A DNA stretch of 64,000 nt, taken from Streptomyces antibioticus (lineage in GTDB: Bacteria > Actinomycetota > Actinomycetes > Streptomycetales > Streptomycetaceae). The position numbers and the translations under genes are program-made. The notes under the pieces were generated by a model that had not been told where the DNA came from, ran no database searches, and worked only from the letters and a program-made list of their open reading frames with translations. Within the stretch, counting starts at the first letter, position 1, and each line of letters starts with the position of its first letter. The stretch is from NCBI RefSeq assembly GCF_002019855.1, contig NZ_CM007717.1, forward strand, positions 5,319,798 through 5,383,797. Reading direction: 5' to 3'. This document shows, piece by piece, positions 9,530-17,837 of the stretch.

Positions 9530-10963
9530 ATGACGAGGGTCCGAACGCTGGACGAAGCCCTGCGAGCGTGCTCGGCGCACAGCGGCAAGCTGGTCGGCAG
9601 CCTCGACCCCCGCCGCCTCGCGCTCGCCGAGGCGCTGCGCCGGCTGCTCGCCCTGTGGGCGGCCCAGGAGCGGACCGCCCCGCCGGTCACCGCCACCGGC
9701 ATCCTGCGGCGCACCAAGGCGGCCGCCTCGGGCGCCTCCGGATCGGGCGCCCTCGGCAACGACGTCCTCGACGCCCTGCTCGCCGTCGGCGACAAGGCGG
9801 TCGTCTGCGGCTACGACGACGAACTGCGGCTGGCCGAGCTGATCACCGAGACGATCCTCCAGCAGCGCCGCAACTCCCGCGCAGGCCAGCGGCTGCGCGG
9901 CCGGGTCCTGGAGGCCCTGGGCCGTCCCGAGGACGCCGCCGACGCCTACGAGCGCTATCTCGACCTCACCAAGGAGGACGGCTTCGGCGTCCGCGCCCGC
10001 GTCGACGGCATCCACGCCGCCACCAAGGCCCGCGCCGAACTGCTCACCCTCCTGGAGGCCACCGCCCCCGGCTCCGACCGCTTCTCCGACGGCCCCGCCA
10101 CCGACGTCTGGGCCGACGGGCTCGCCGCGCACACCGCGGGCGACCACGACGGCGCGCGGGCCCGGCTGGTCGGCGCGCTGCGCGCCATGGACCGGCAGGG
10201 CGCCCCCGAGGGCGAGATCCTGGAGGCGTTCGCCCAGTACCTGGACCTCGCCACCGCCGAACAGCCCCGGCCCACCGCCGAACTCACCCAGGCCCTCGCC
10301 CGGTACGCCGACACCCGCCGCAACCGGATGCGCGGCCCGGTCCCCGACCCCCTCTTCGGCGGGGTGCAGTGGCTGAGCCTCGGCGAGTTCCGCAACCGGA
10401 TCGCCGGAAAGTCGGTCTGCCTGATCGCCAACTCCGGCAGCATCGCCGAGAGTTCGCTCGGCTCCGAGATCGACGCCTACGACCTCGTGGTCCGCTTCAA
10501 CTCGTACCGCATCGACCCGGCGCACACGGGCCGGAAGACCGACATCCACGTCACCATCCACAAGCACGCCTACAACTGGGAGCAGCCGGTCGACACCCGG
10601 CTCGTGTTCGGCGGCAACTCGCCCGACTGGAAGTACTCGGTCCGCAACAAGCTGGTCCCGGGCGCCCAGCGTCACGTCAACGACGAGTCGCTGCGCTGGC
10701 CGGTGCGCGCCCTCGGCGGCGCGAGCACCGACCATCTCACCGGCATCCCCACCTCCGGCTTCAACATGCTCTGGCTGCTCGACTTCCTCGACGTCAGCCC
10801 CACCCTCGACCTGATCGGCTTCGACTTCTACGAGAGCGGCGCCTACCGCCTCCCCGAGGCGATGAAGCTGGCCATCACCAACGTGCACGCATACGGCAGC
10901 GAGAAGGCGTGGGTCATGGAACGGGCCCAGAGCGTCTCCGACTTGAGGATTTCCCTGCGTTGA
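9530..10963 (+). CDS. GT29-type sialyltransferase-like glycosyltransferase with N-terminal helical domain
   Basis: A 477-residue protein. The C-terminal 190 residues carry the sialylmotifs of family GT29, best known from animals. Motif L is at about 295-335 (CLIANSGSIAESSLG, EIDAYDLVVRFN), motif S at about 407-435 (PTSGFNMLWLLDFLD), and the VS motif HxxxxE is HAYGSE at about 452-457. The N-terminal 280 residues are helical and TPR-like. There is no signal peptide or membrane anchor, so it should act in the cytoplasm on CMP-activated sugar. With the CMP-nonulosonate and NeuB genes 11 kb away it most plausibly transfers KDN or a related acid. ATG 9530 follows AGGAG by 4 nt. The stop overlaps the TTG of the next gene. 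Confidence 0.8.
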   Translation: MTRVRTLDEALRACSAHSGKLVGSLDPRRLALAEALRRLLALWAAQERTAPPVTATGILRRTKAAASGASGSGALGNDVLDALLAVGDKAVVCGYDDELRLAELITETILQQRRNSRAGQRLRGRVLEALGRPEDAADAYERYLDLTKEDGFGVRARVDGIHAATKARAELLTLLEATAPGSDRFSDGPATDVWADGLAAHTAGDHDGARARLVGALRAMDRQGAPEGEILEAFAQYLDLATAEQPRPTAELTQALARYADTRRNRMRGPVPDPLFGGVQWLSLGEFRNRIAGKSVCLIANSGSIAESSLGSEIDAYDLVVRFNSYRIDPAHTGRKTDIHVTIHKHAYNWEQPVDTRLVFGGNSPDWKYSVRNKLVPGAQRHVNDESLRWPVRALGGASTDHLTGIPTSGFNMLWLLDFLDVSPTLDLIGFDFYESGAYRLPEAMKLAITNVHAYGSEKAWVMERAQSVSDLRISLR

Positions 10964-13317
10964 CCACCTCCATACCGACCCCCGCGCCCCACACCGCCGA
11001 CGCCACGGCCCCGGCCGCCCCCGTCGCCGACGCGAGCGCGCTCACCGGCAAGCGCCGGATCGCCTTCGCGAGCTTCGTCGACGAGAACTACCTGCCCGGC
11101 TTCCTCGCCCTGCTGCGCTCCCTCGCGCTGTCCAACCCGGACGTCTGCGAGGACTTCGTCGTCCTCCACGACGGGCTGCGCCCCGCCTCCGTCGCCGCCG
11201 TCCGCGCCCTGCACCCGCGCGTGAAGTTCCGTCGTGTGAACGCCGCCCACTACGACTCCTACGTCAAGGGCGACCAGGACAACTACCTGGTCCGCAAGGC
11301 GTACTTCATCCTCGACGTCTTCCGGATCCGCGACTACGACACCGTGATCACCCTGGACACCGACATGGTGGTCCTCGGCCCGATCACCGAACTCCTCACC
11401 CTGCGCCACGGCCTCGCCGCCGTCCCGCAGTTCTTCTACGGCGACAAGACCCGGATGCTCAACAGCGGGCTCCTCGTCATCCAGAAGGAGTATCTGACCG
11501 ACGCGTTCTGCGCGAAGATCGACGCGATCGGCCGGGCCGGCACCTACGAGCTGGACAAGCACGACCAGGGCATCCTGAACGCTCTCCTGGACGGCGACTT
11601 CGTCGACCTCGACCCCCGGTACAACTTCGTCAAGCGCCGGCTCTCCGGCGACCTCCCGGTCCCCGAGGACACCGCCGTCCTGCACTTCACCGGCCGCCAC
11701 AAGCCCTGGCAGGGCGGCGAGGCCGGCTACGGGCTCGCGCAGGAGCGCTGGGCCGCCTTCGAGCTGACCGACGCCGAACTCCACGCCGCCTACCTGGAGT
11801 CCGGCGACACCCTCCACCACGACCTGCTGGTGCACTACGGCACCCCGCACGTCGCACGCACCGGAGACGTCGACACCGCCCGCAAGGTCGCCCTCGCCCA
11901 CATCGGCGCCGGCGACTACCAGGCCGCCGTCGACATCCTGGAACGGGTCCGTCTGCCCATCGACGAGGCATGGCCGCACGAGGTCTACGGGCACGCCCTG
12001 ATGAGCGTCTCCCGCTACGACGAGGCCAGGGCCCAGCTCCTGCTGGCCACCGCCGCCCCCAACCGGGCCGCCACCGCCTTCGCCCGCCTCGCCCAGATCG
12101 CCTGGGTGCACGGCGACGACGACCGGGCCCGCGCCCACGCCACCGCCGGACTCACCGTCGACCCGACCCACCGCGCCTCCCGCCTCTGGCACCAGCGCAC
12201 CGTCGGCGTCCCCGCCCAGCCCGCCGGCCGCCCCGAGGACCAGCTCGCGCACGTCGCGTTCTACATGGACCGCCAGGGCAACGCCGGCGACAAGCTGCTC
12301 CCGGAGAGCGTCCGGCTCGCCTTCGGCCCCGACACCGGCCCGCGCCGCTGGCACTCCGTCCACGCCCACCGGCTCTTCGACGAGGCCGCCCTCGAACGCG
12401 TCAACGCCCGCCGGGGCCTGGTCATCGGCGGCGGCGGACTCTTCATCCCGGACACCATGCCCAACGGCAACAGCGCCTGGCAGTGGAACGTCCCCGACGA
12501 CCTGCTCGCCCGCGTCGACGTGCCGATCGCCGTCTACGCCGTCGGCTTCAACGCCTTCGACGGCCAGTCCTACCGCGCCGAACGCTTCCGCTCCTCGCTG
12601 CGGCTGCTCGTCGAACGGTCGGCGTTCTTCGGCCTGCGCAACCACGGCTCCATCGAGAAGGTCCGGGCGATGCTCCCCGCCCGCCTCCACGACAAGGTCC
12701 GCTTCCAGCCCTGCCCCACCACCGTCACCCGCCACCTGATCGACGGCTGGCAGGACCCGGTCGCCCGCGAGGACACCATCCTCCTCAACGCCGCCTACGA
12801 CCGCGCGGGCCTGCGCTTCGGCCACGACTACGGCCACTTCCTCGCCCAGATGGCCCAGGCCGTCCGCGACCTCGGCGCACTGGCCGAGGTGAAGTGCGCG
12901 GCGCACTCCCTGGACGACGAGAAGCTCGCCTTCGACCTGCGCCGCGAGCACGGCGTGTCGCTGCCCGTCATCCCGATGTACGACTTCGCCAACGACGAGA
13001 TCCGCGACCTCTACGCCCGCACCAAGCTGGTCATCGGCATGCGCGGCCACGCGGGCATGATCCCGTTCGGCTGCGGCACCCCGATCATCAGCCTCATCTC
13101 GCACCCCAAGATGGCGTACTTCCTGCGCGACATCGACCGCCCCGAATGGGGTGTCTCGGTGCACGACCGCGATCTCGCCGCCGTCCTCGTGGAACGCGCC
13201 CGCGACCTCCTCGCCGACCACGACCGCACCGTCGCCGACGTGCACGGGCGGCAGCAGGAGCTGTGGAAGACCACCGAGGCCAACGCGGCCGATCTGCGCG
13301 CCCTGCTGGGCGGCTGA
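10960..13317 (+). CDS. GT8 glycosyltransferase - TPR - polysaccharide pyruvyltransferase fusion
   Basis: A 785-residue three-part protein. Residues about 25-270 are a GT8 retaining glycosyltransferase (FASFVDENYLPGFLALLRSL, the metal-binding DTD at about 132, LHFTGRHKPW near the end). Residues about 290-400 form TPR-like helices. Residues about 425-780 are a polysaccharide pyruvyltransferase domain (GNAGDKLL, GGGGLF, GMRGHAGMIPFGCGTP). One protein could thus add a hexose and then a ketal pyruvate. The TTG start at 10960 overlaps the previous stop (TTGA) and lies about 11 nt after GAGG. No membrane segment is visible. It is coupled to the GT29-like gene and precedes a membrane glycosyltransferase by 4 bp. 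Confidence 0.82.
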   Translation: MTTSIPTPAPHTADATAPAAPVADASALTGKRRIAFASFVDENYLPGFLALLRSLALSNPDVCEDFVVLHDGLRPASVAAVRALHPRVKFRRVNAAHYDSYVKGDQDNYLVRKAYFILDVFRIRDYDTVITLDTDMVVLGPITELLTLRHGLAAVPQFFYGDKTRMLNSGLLVIQKEYLTDAFCAKIDAIGRAGTYELDKHDQGILNALLDGDFVDLDPRYNFVKRRLSGDLPVPEDTAVLHFTGRHKPWQGGEAGYGLAQERWAAFELTDAELHAAYLESGDTLHHDLLVHYGTPHVARTGDVDTARKVALAHIGAGDYQAAVDILERVRLPIDEAWPHEVYGHALMSVSRYDEARAQLLLATAAPNRAATAFARLAQIAWVHGDDDRARAHATAGLTVDPTHRASRLWHQRTVGVPAQPAGRPEDQLAHVAFYMDRQGNAGDKLLPESVRLAFGPDTGPRRWHSVHAHRLFDEAALERVNARRGLVIGGGGLFIPDTMPNGNSAWQWNVPDDLLARVDVPIAVYAVGFNAFDGQSYRAERFRSSLRLLVERSAFFGLRNHGSIEKVRAMLPARLHDKVRFQPCPTTVTRHLIDGWQDPVAREDTILLNAAYDRAGLRFGHDYGHFLAQMAQAVRDLGALAEVKCAAHSLDDEKLAFDLRREHGVSLPVIPMYDFANDEIRDLYARTKLVIGMRGHAGMIPFGCGTPIISLISHPKMAYFLRDIDRPEWGVSVHDRDLAAVLVERARDLLADHDRTVADVHGRQQELWKTTEANAADLRALLGG

Positions 13318-13321
13318 CCCC

Positions 13322-15004
13322 GTGGCGACGACGGCCGCCCCGGCCGGCGCGCCCGCCGCGCCCCGCGTCCGCCGGTCACCCCTGTGGTGGCCGGCGGCCG
13401 CCGTCACGGCCGCGGCGGCCGTCGCGTACACCCTGCTCACCCGCCGCCTCTCCGGCGACCTCCAGTACGTGCTGGGCGCCCTGCGCCTCGGCGGCGACGC
13501 CGGCTACTCCCCGTCGGAGGTCTTCACCCACCGCCCCTTCTTCTACCGGTGGTTCGTCGCCCTCCTCGACCTGCCGACGGCCGGCGGGGCCGCCGTACGG
13601 GAGACGGTCATCGGCGTCGAGGGCGCGCTCGTCGCGGCCGCCGCCGCCCTCGCCCTGTACGCGGCGCTGCTGCGCCGGGTCACCGCCCGCGAGGCCGCCG
13701 TCACCGCCGGAGCCACCGGACTCGCCCTGGTGCTGGCCCCGCGCACCGACTTCCTCCAGCCCGAGTGGACCGCCGTACTCCTCGCGGTGCTCGGCGTCGC
13801 CGCCGCCCTCGGCGTGCGCCGCCCCTGGCCCGCCGCCCTGCTCGCCGCGCTCCCGCTGGGCCTCGCGGTGATGATGAAGTACTCCACCGCCTCCACGGCC
13901 GCCTTCGCCGTCCTGCTGGTCTGGCTCGCCGACCGGGGCCGGGCGCTCCGCGTCGCCCTGGCCGCCGTCCCCGCGGCGGCGGCCCTCTTCGGGCTGAGCG
14001 TGCTCCTCGGCTCCCACGAGTGGCAGTGGACCGAGGACATGCCCCGGATCAACCAGTCCGCGCTCGGCCGCACCGGCCTGCGCCCCGGCGAGGTCCTCGC
14101 GCACTCCGTGAGCTTCCTCGCCGACCGGGCCCTGCTCAGCCCGGTGCTCCTGCTGCTGCCCGGCGCGCTGCTGCTGCTCCTGGCCCGCACCCGGGGCCGC
14201 GCCCGCCGTCTCGAACTCCTCGCCGTGGCCGCCCTCGTCGGCTCCGGCTCGCTCGCCGTGGTGATCGTGCAGGGCAACTGGTTCCCGTACCACGCGGTGC
14301 AGTTGACCGTGGCGGCCGCCGCGGCCTGGGGCCTCGCGGTCGGAGGCACCACCGGTCCGCCCCCCTGGCGCTTCGGCGCCGTCTCCCTCGCCTACGGCGC
14401 CCTGCCCGTGCTCTACCCGCACGCCCCCGGCGGCCTCCAACGGCCGGCCACGGTGTGGGCGCTCGGGCTCCTCGCCCTCCTCGCGGCGGCCGCGGACGTA
14501 CGACGGCGGCGCCCGGCGCCCGCCCGGACGGCGGCGCTCGTGACGCTCGCGGGCGTGGTCTGCCTGGCCGCGCCGGTCTGGCCGGGCTCCCCGCATCTGG
14601 TCCGGCACGGCAAGGTCACCGCCACCAACGCGGCGTTCCTGCGCGAGACGGCCCACGAGGAGGCGGAGGCCGCACGGCTGCGCGCGCGGATCCCGGCGGG
14701 GGCGCGGGTGCTGTACCTGGCCTTCGGCGACACGGCGTACTACGTGGACCGCCCGGCCCGCTGCCGCTACCCGATCGCCACCTTCCTCCAGCGCTCCCGC
14801 TTCCTCCCCGATGTCGCCGCACTGCCGTCCTTCGCCGAGAACGCCGACTGCGTCGACCACGACCCGGCCCCCTACGCGATCCTCGACCGCGCCTGGTTCC
14901 GGCTCGCCTTCGTCGACCCCGGCCTGCGCGCCCGGGTGCGGGCGACGTACGCCTGCCCGCCCCCGTCGCCGGACACCCCGACCGTGGTGTGCACCCGCCG
15001 CTGA
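13322..15004 (+). CDS. Polytopic membrane protein, probable GT-C-type glycosyltransferase
   Basis: A 560-residue protein with about ten hydrophobic helices and a soluble C-terminal tail of about 130 residues. An acidic loop after TM1 (SGDLQYVLGALRL) resembles the D/E motif of GT-C polyprenyl-phosphate-sugar transferases, and an RPFFYRW segment follows. No family-specific match can be proven by eye. It begins 4 bp after the GT8 fusion, in the same operon, and is convergent with the FAD oxidoreductase gene (10-bp gap). A role in extracytoplasmic addition of a lipid-linked sugar to the surface polymer fits the GT2/GtrA genes opposite. Confidence 0.65.
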   Translation: MATTAAPAGAPAAPRVRRSPLWWPAAAVTAAAAVAYTLLTRRLSGDLQYVLGALRLGGDAGYSPSEVFTHRPFFYRWFVALLDLPTAGGAAVRETVIGVEGALVAAAAALALYAALLRRVTAREAAVTAGATGLALVLAPRTDFLQPEWTAVLLAVLGVAAALGVRRPWPAALLAALPLGLAVMMKYSTASTAAFAVLLVWLADRGRALRVALAAVPAAAALFGLSVLLGSHEWQWTEDMPRINQSALGRTGLRPGEVLAHSVSFLADRALLSPVLLLLPGALLLLLARTRGRARRLELLAVAALVGSGSLAVVIVQGNWFPYHAVQLTVAAAAAWGLAVGGTTGPPPWRFGAVSLAYGALPVLYPHAPGGLQRPATVWALGLLALLAAAADVRRRRPAPARTAALVTLAGVVCLAAPVWPGSPHLVRHGKVTATNAAFLRETAHEEAEAARLRARIPAGARVLYLAFGDTAYYVDRPARCRYPIATFLQRSRFLPDVAALPSFAENADCVDHDPAPYAILDRAWFRLAFVDPGLRARVRATYACPPPSPDTPTVVCTRR

Positions 15005-15014
15005 CCGGGCGGGG

Positions 15015-16280
15015 TCAGCGCAGCCCGAGGGACGCGGTCACCCGGCGCGCCATCTCCACCGCGTAGCTCTGGCCCCGGTCCTGCGGGTGTATCTGGGCCA
15101 TCGTGGCCAGCGTGACCCGGCTCATCGGCGTCTCGTGCGCCGGGATCAGCTCCCGGTAGCGCGGGGTGACGACGGGCTGGGCGAACCCGGCCTTCGAGAA
15201 GTGCCAGTCCTTGATCCAGGACATCTCGAACTCCGGGTTGATCCGCCGCAGATACGGCAGGAACGTGCGCAGCAGCTCGCCCGGTTCGGTGGTGAACCGC
15301 GGGTCCTCGCGCTCCACGTAGTTGCCGACGTAGAGGACGTGCCGTCCGCCGTACACCGCCGGGTCGATCATCCGGGTGTGCTCGACGACGGCGAGGAAGG
15401 GGAAGTCCGGTTCGTTGATGTTGAGCCAGTAGTACGGGATCGCGCTGCGGTCCAGCTCCAGGACGAAGCAGGTCGCGCCCAGATACCGGTTCTGCCGCAC
15501 CGCGCTGTCGGCGGGCAGCCCGGCCGCCTCCGCGAAGGCCGGCTGCGGAGTGGTGACGATCAGCCGGTCGAAGCGGTACGTCGAACCGTCCGCGCAGCTC
15601 ACGACCGGCGTGTCGCCCTCCTGCCGGATGCGCCGCACCGCCTTGCCGAACTCCACCTTGCCGCCGCGCTCCTGGACGCCGTCGCGCAGCGCCGCGTAGA
15701 CCCGCTCGAACCCGCCGTCCACATAGCCCAGTTCGAAGGTCCGGCAGTGCACACGGGCCCACAGCCAGGCCATCGACACCTCCTCGGCGCGGTCGCCGAA
15801 CTTGCCGCGCAGCAGCGGCTCCCAGATCGCCGCCGTGGCCCTGCGCCCGGCGTACCGGCGCAGCCAGGCCAGGGCGGTGACGTCGTTGTAGCGCCTCCCG
15901 CCGTCGCGGACCGCCTTCAGCACCGCCGACGATCCGGCGAACCGCACGGCGTCCAGCGGCGAGAACTCCGGGAAGCGCAGCATGTCGAACGGCGTGCTGA
16001 AGTCGATGAGTTCGCCGCCCCGGTAGATGCCGGTGGTCGTCCGGTGGAAGCGCAGCGCGTCCCCGAGCCCCAGCTCCCCGATCAGCGCGATCATGGCCTT
16101 GTCGCTGCGGAAGATGTGGTGGTAGTACCGCTCCAGGGGCACCCCGCCGACCTCCAACGAGGCGGCCAGCCCCCCGAGTTCACCGGCCGCCTCCAGCACG
16201 GTCACCTGATGCCCGGCCCGCACGGCGTCCCAGGCGGCGGTCAGCCCGGTGGCACCGGCGCCGATGATGCCGAGGTTCAC
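15015..16280 (-). CDS. FAD-dependent amine-oxidase/UGM-like oxidoreductase
   Basis: A 421-residue flavoprotein of the protoporphyrinogen-oxidase/UDP-galactopyranose-mutase superfamily. The N-terminal LGIIGAGATGLTAAWDAVRAG is the dinucleotide-binding fold, followed by LGGLAASLEVGG and a YYHHIFRSD segment common in polysaccharide-locus members. GTG 16280 overlaps the stop of gtrA (GTGA) with GGAG 6 nt upstream; an ATG four codons earlier is possible. It is the last gene of the GT2-gtrA-oxidoreductase operon, so its substrate is likely a nucleotide- or lipid-linked sugar. A redox-neutral mutase role is possible but unproven. Confidence 0.78.
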   Translation of the reverse strand: MNLGIIGAGATGLTAAWDAVRAGHQVTVLEAAGELGGLAASLEVGGVPLERYYHHIFRSDKAMIALIGELGLGDALRFHRTTTGIYRGGELIDFSTPFDMLRFPEFSPLDAVRFAGSSAVLKAVRDGGRRYNDVTALAWLRRYAGRRATAAIWEPLLRGKFGDRAEEVSMAWLWARVHCRTFELGYVDGGFERVYAALRDGVQERGGKVEFGKAVRRIRQEGDTPVVSCADGSTYRFDRLIVTTPQPAFAEAAGLPADSAVRQNRYLGATCFVLELDRSAIPYYWLNINEPDFPFLAVVEHTRMIDPAVYGGRHVLYVGNYVEREDPRFTTEPGELLRTFLPYLRRINPEFEMSWIKDWHFSKAGFAQPVVTPRYRELIPAHETPMSRVTLATMAQIHPQDRGQSYAVEMARRVTASLGLR

Positions 16281-16684
16281 GCGAAACTCCATTTTCTGTT
16301 GAGGGCGAACTGGAGCGCGAGGACCAGCGGGAGGGAGCCCGCCTTGACCGCGTTGGCGTCCAGCCCGAGCGCGTCGGTGAAGAGCAGGAAGAGCAGGTTC
16401 GTCAGGGCGATGCCGGTCAGTCCGACGGCGTAGAAGCGCAGGAAGCGCACGGCGAGCCGGTCGCGGCGGGCGAAGGTGAACCGCGCGTTGAGCGCGAAGT
16501 TGCTGGTGATGCCCAGGGTGGTGCTGAGGGCGTTGGCGAACTGCTCGTCCAGCCCTGCGCTGTTGTGCAGCAGCGCGAAGGCGAGCAGGTCGAGCGCGAT
16601 GCCGCTGCCGCCGATCAGGGTGTAGCGGACGAGCTGGCGTGCGGGTGCCTCGGTGGCCGTCGGCGTGGTCGTGTCAGCGGTCAC
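16277..16684 (-). CDS. GtrA family membrane protein
   Basis: A 135-residue protein with four hydrophobic segments, including the typical first helix YTLIGGSGIALDLLAFALL and the charged NARFTFARRDR loop. GtrA proteins are thought to flip or present polyprenyl-phosphate sugars made by a partner GtrB-like GT2. The partner is the overlapping upstream gene: GTG 16684 lies within its last codons (11-bp overlap), and the stop overlaps the next gene. This tight trio indicates a shared lipid-linked sugar step. Confidence 0.88.
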   Translation of the reverse strand: MTADTTTPTATEAPARQLVRYTLIGGSGIALDLLAFALLHNSAGLDEQFANALSTTLGITSNFALNARFTFARRDRLAVRFLRFYAVGLTGIALTNLLFLLFTDALGLDANAVKAGSLPLVLALQFALNRKWSFA

Positions 16685-17702
16685 CGTCGCCGTCCTTCGC
16701 GGCGCCGGTCACCTCGCGCACCAGATACAGCGGACGGCCCTGTGCCTCGCGGTAGATGCGCCCCACGTAGCTGCCGAGCACCCCGAGGGACAGCATCTGG
16801 GTGCCGCCCAGGAACAGCACGACGACCATCAGCATCGTCCAGCCGGAGACGGTGATGTCGGGCCGGAAGAACTTCATCGCCAGCGCGTAGACGATGCCGA
16901 GCAGCGACAGCGTCAGGACCACGAAGCCGAGCCGGGTGATCAGCTTCAGCGGGGTGGTGGAGAAGCTGGTGACCCCGTCGACGGCGAGGCGGGCCATCTT
17001 GCCCAGGGGGTACTTGGTCTCCCCGGCGAACCGCTCGTCGCGGTCGAAGGAGATCTCCTTCTGCCGGTAGCCCATCGAGGCGATGATGCCCCGCACGAAC
17101 CGGCTGCGCTCCCGGTAGCGGCCCAGCTCGTCGGCGACTCGCCGGTCCAGGAGCCGGAAGTCGCCGGTGTCCACCGGGATGTCCACATCGGTCCAGGACC
17201 GCAGCAGCCGGTAGAACAGGTGCGCGGTGGCCCGCTTGAAGGGGCCGTCCTGCCGGGAGCGGCGGCGGGCGTGCACGATCTCCGCGCCCTCGCGCCAGGC
17301 GTCGACCAGGTCGAGGCTGACCCGGGGCGGGTCCTGGAGGTCGGTGTCCATGACGATCACGGCGTCGCCCCGGGCCAGGTCGAGTCCGGCCGTGATGGCG
17401 AGCTGGTGGCCGAAGTTGCGGGCGAGGTCCACCACCCGGACCCGGTCGTCGCGCTCGGCGAAGCCCTTGAGCAGGGCGAGCGAGCCGTCCGCGGAGCCGT
17501 CGTTGACGTAGATCAGTTCGGCGTCGAGGTCCGGCCGGCCGGCGAGGGCGGCGGTCAGCTCGGTGTGGAAGGCGGTGATGCCGTCCTGCTCGTCGTAGAC
17601 GGGCAGCACATAGGAGACGAGGGGCCGCCGCCGCGCGGCCGCTCGCACCGTGGCCGGGACGGCGGGGGCGGCGGCGGGCGGGCGTATGTCCTGCTGGGTC
17701 AT
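16674..17702 (-). CDS. GT2 polyprenyl-phosphate glycosyltransferase (GtrB/DPM1-like)
   Basis: A 342-residue GT-A glycosyltransferase predicted to charge polyprenyl phosphate with a sugar. The domain starts at about residue 30 (VSYVLPVYDEQDGI) and has ELIYVNDGSADGS, the VMDTDLQDPP nucleotide/metal site, and QDGPFKRATAHLFYRLL. Two C-terminal membrane helices (about 250-325) are typical of GtrB. ATG 17702 is preferred; the frame runs 33 codons upstream without support. It overlaps gtrA by 11 bp. Confidence 0.88.
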   Translation of the reverse strand: MTQQDIRPPAAAPAVPATVRAAARRRPLVSYVLPVYDEQDGITAFHTELTAALAGRPDLDAELIYVNDGSADGSLALLKGFAERDDRVRVVDLARNFGHQLAITAGLDLARGDAVIVMDTDLQDPPRVSLDLVDAWREGAEIVHARRRSRQDGPFKRATAHLFYRLLRSWTDVDIPVDTGDFRLLDRRVADELGRYRERSRFVRGIIASMGYRQKEISFDRDERFAGETKYPLGKMARLAVDGVTSFSTTPLKLITRLGFVVLTLSLLGIVYALAMKFFRPDITVSGWTMLMVVVLFLGGTQMLSLGVLGSYVGRIYREAQGRPLYLVREVTGAAKDGDGDR

Positions 17703-17837
17703 GTCGGCCCGCCCGCGCACGGGGCTGGGGAGAACGCTGTGTACGGCATTCGGGGACGCTATGGAGCGTCGGTTAACCGCGGCCCAACTCCTCGCGTCCA
17801 CGAGCGGGCTTCCCCATTGCTCTTCCGCTTTCCGGGT

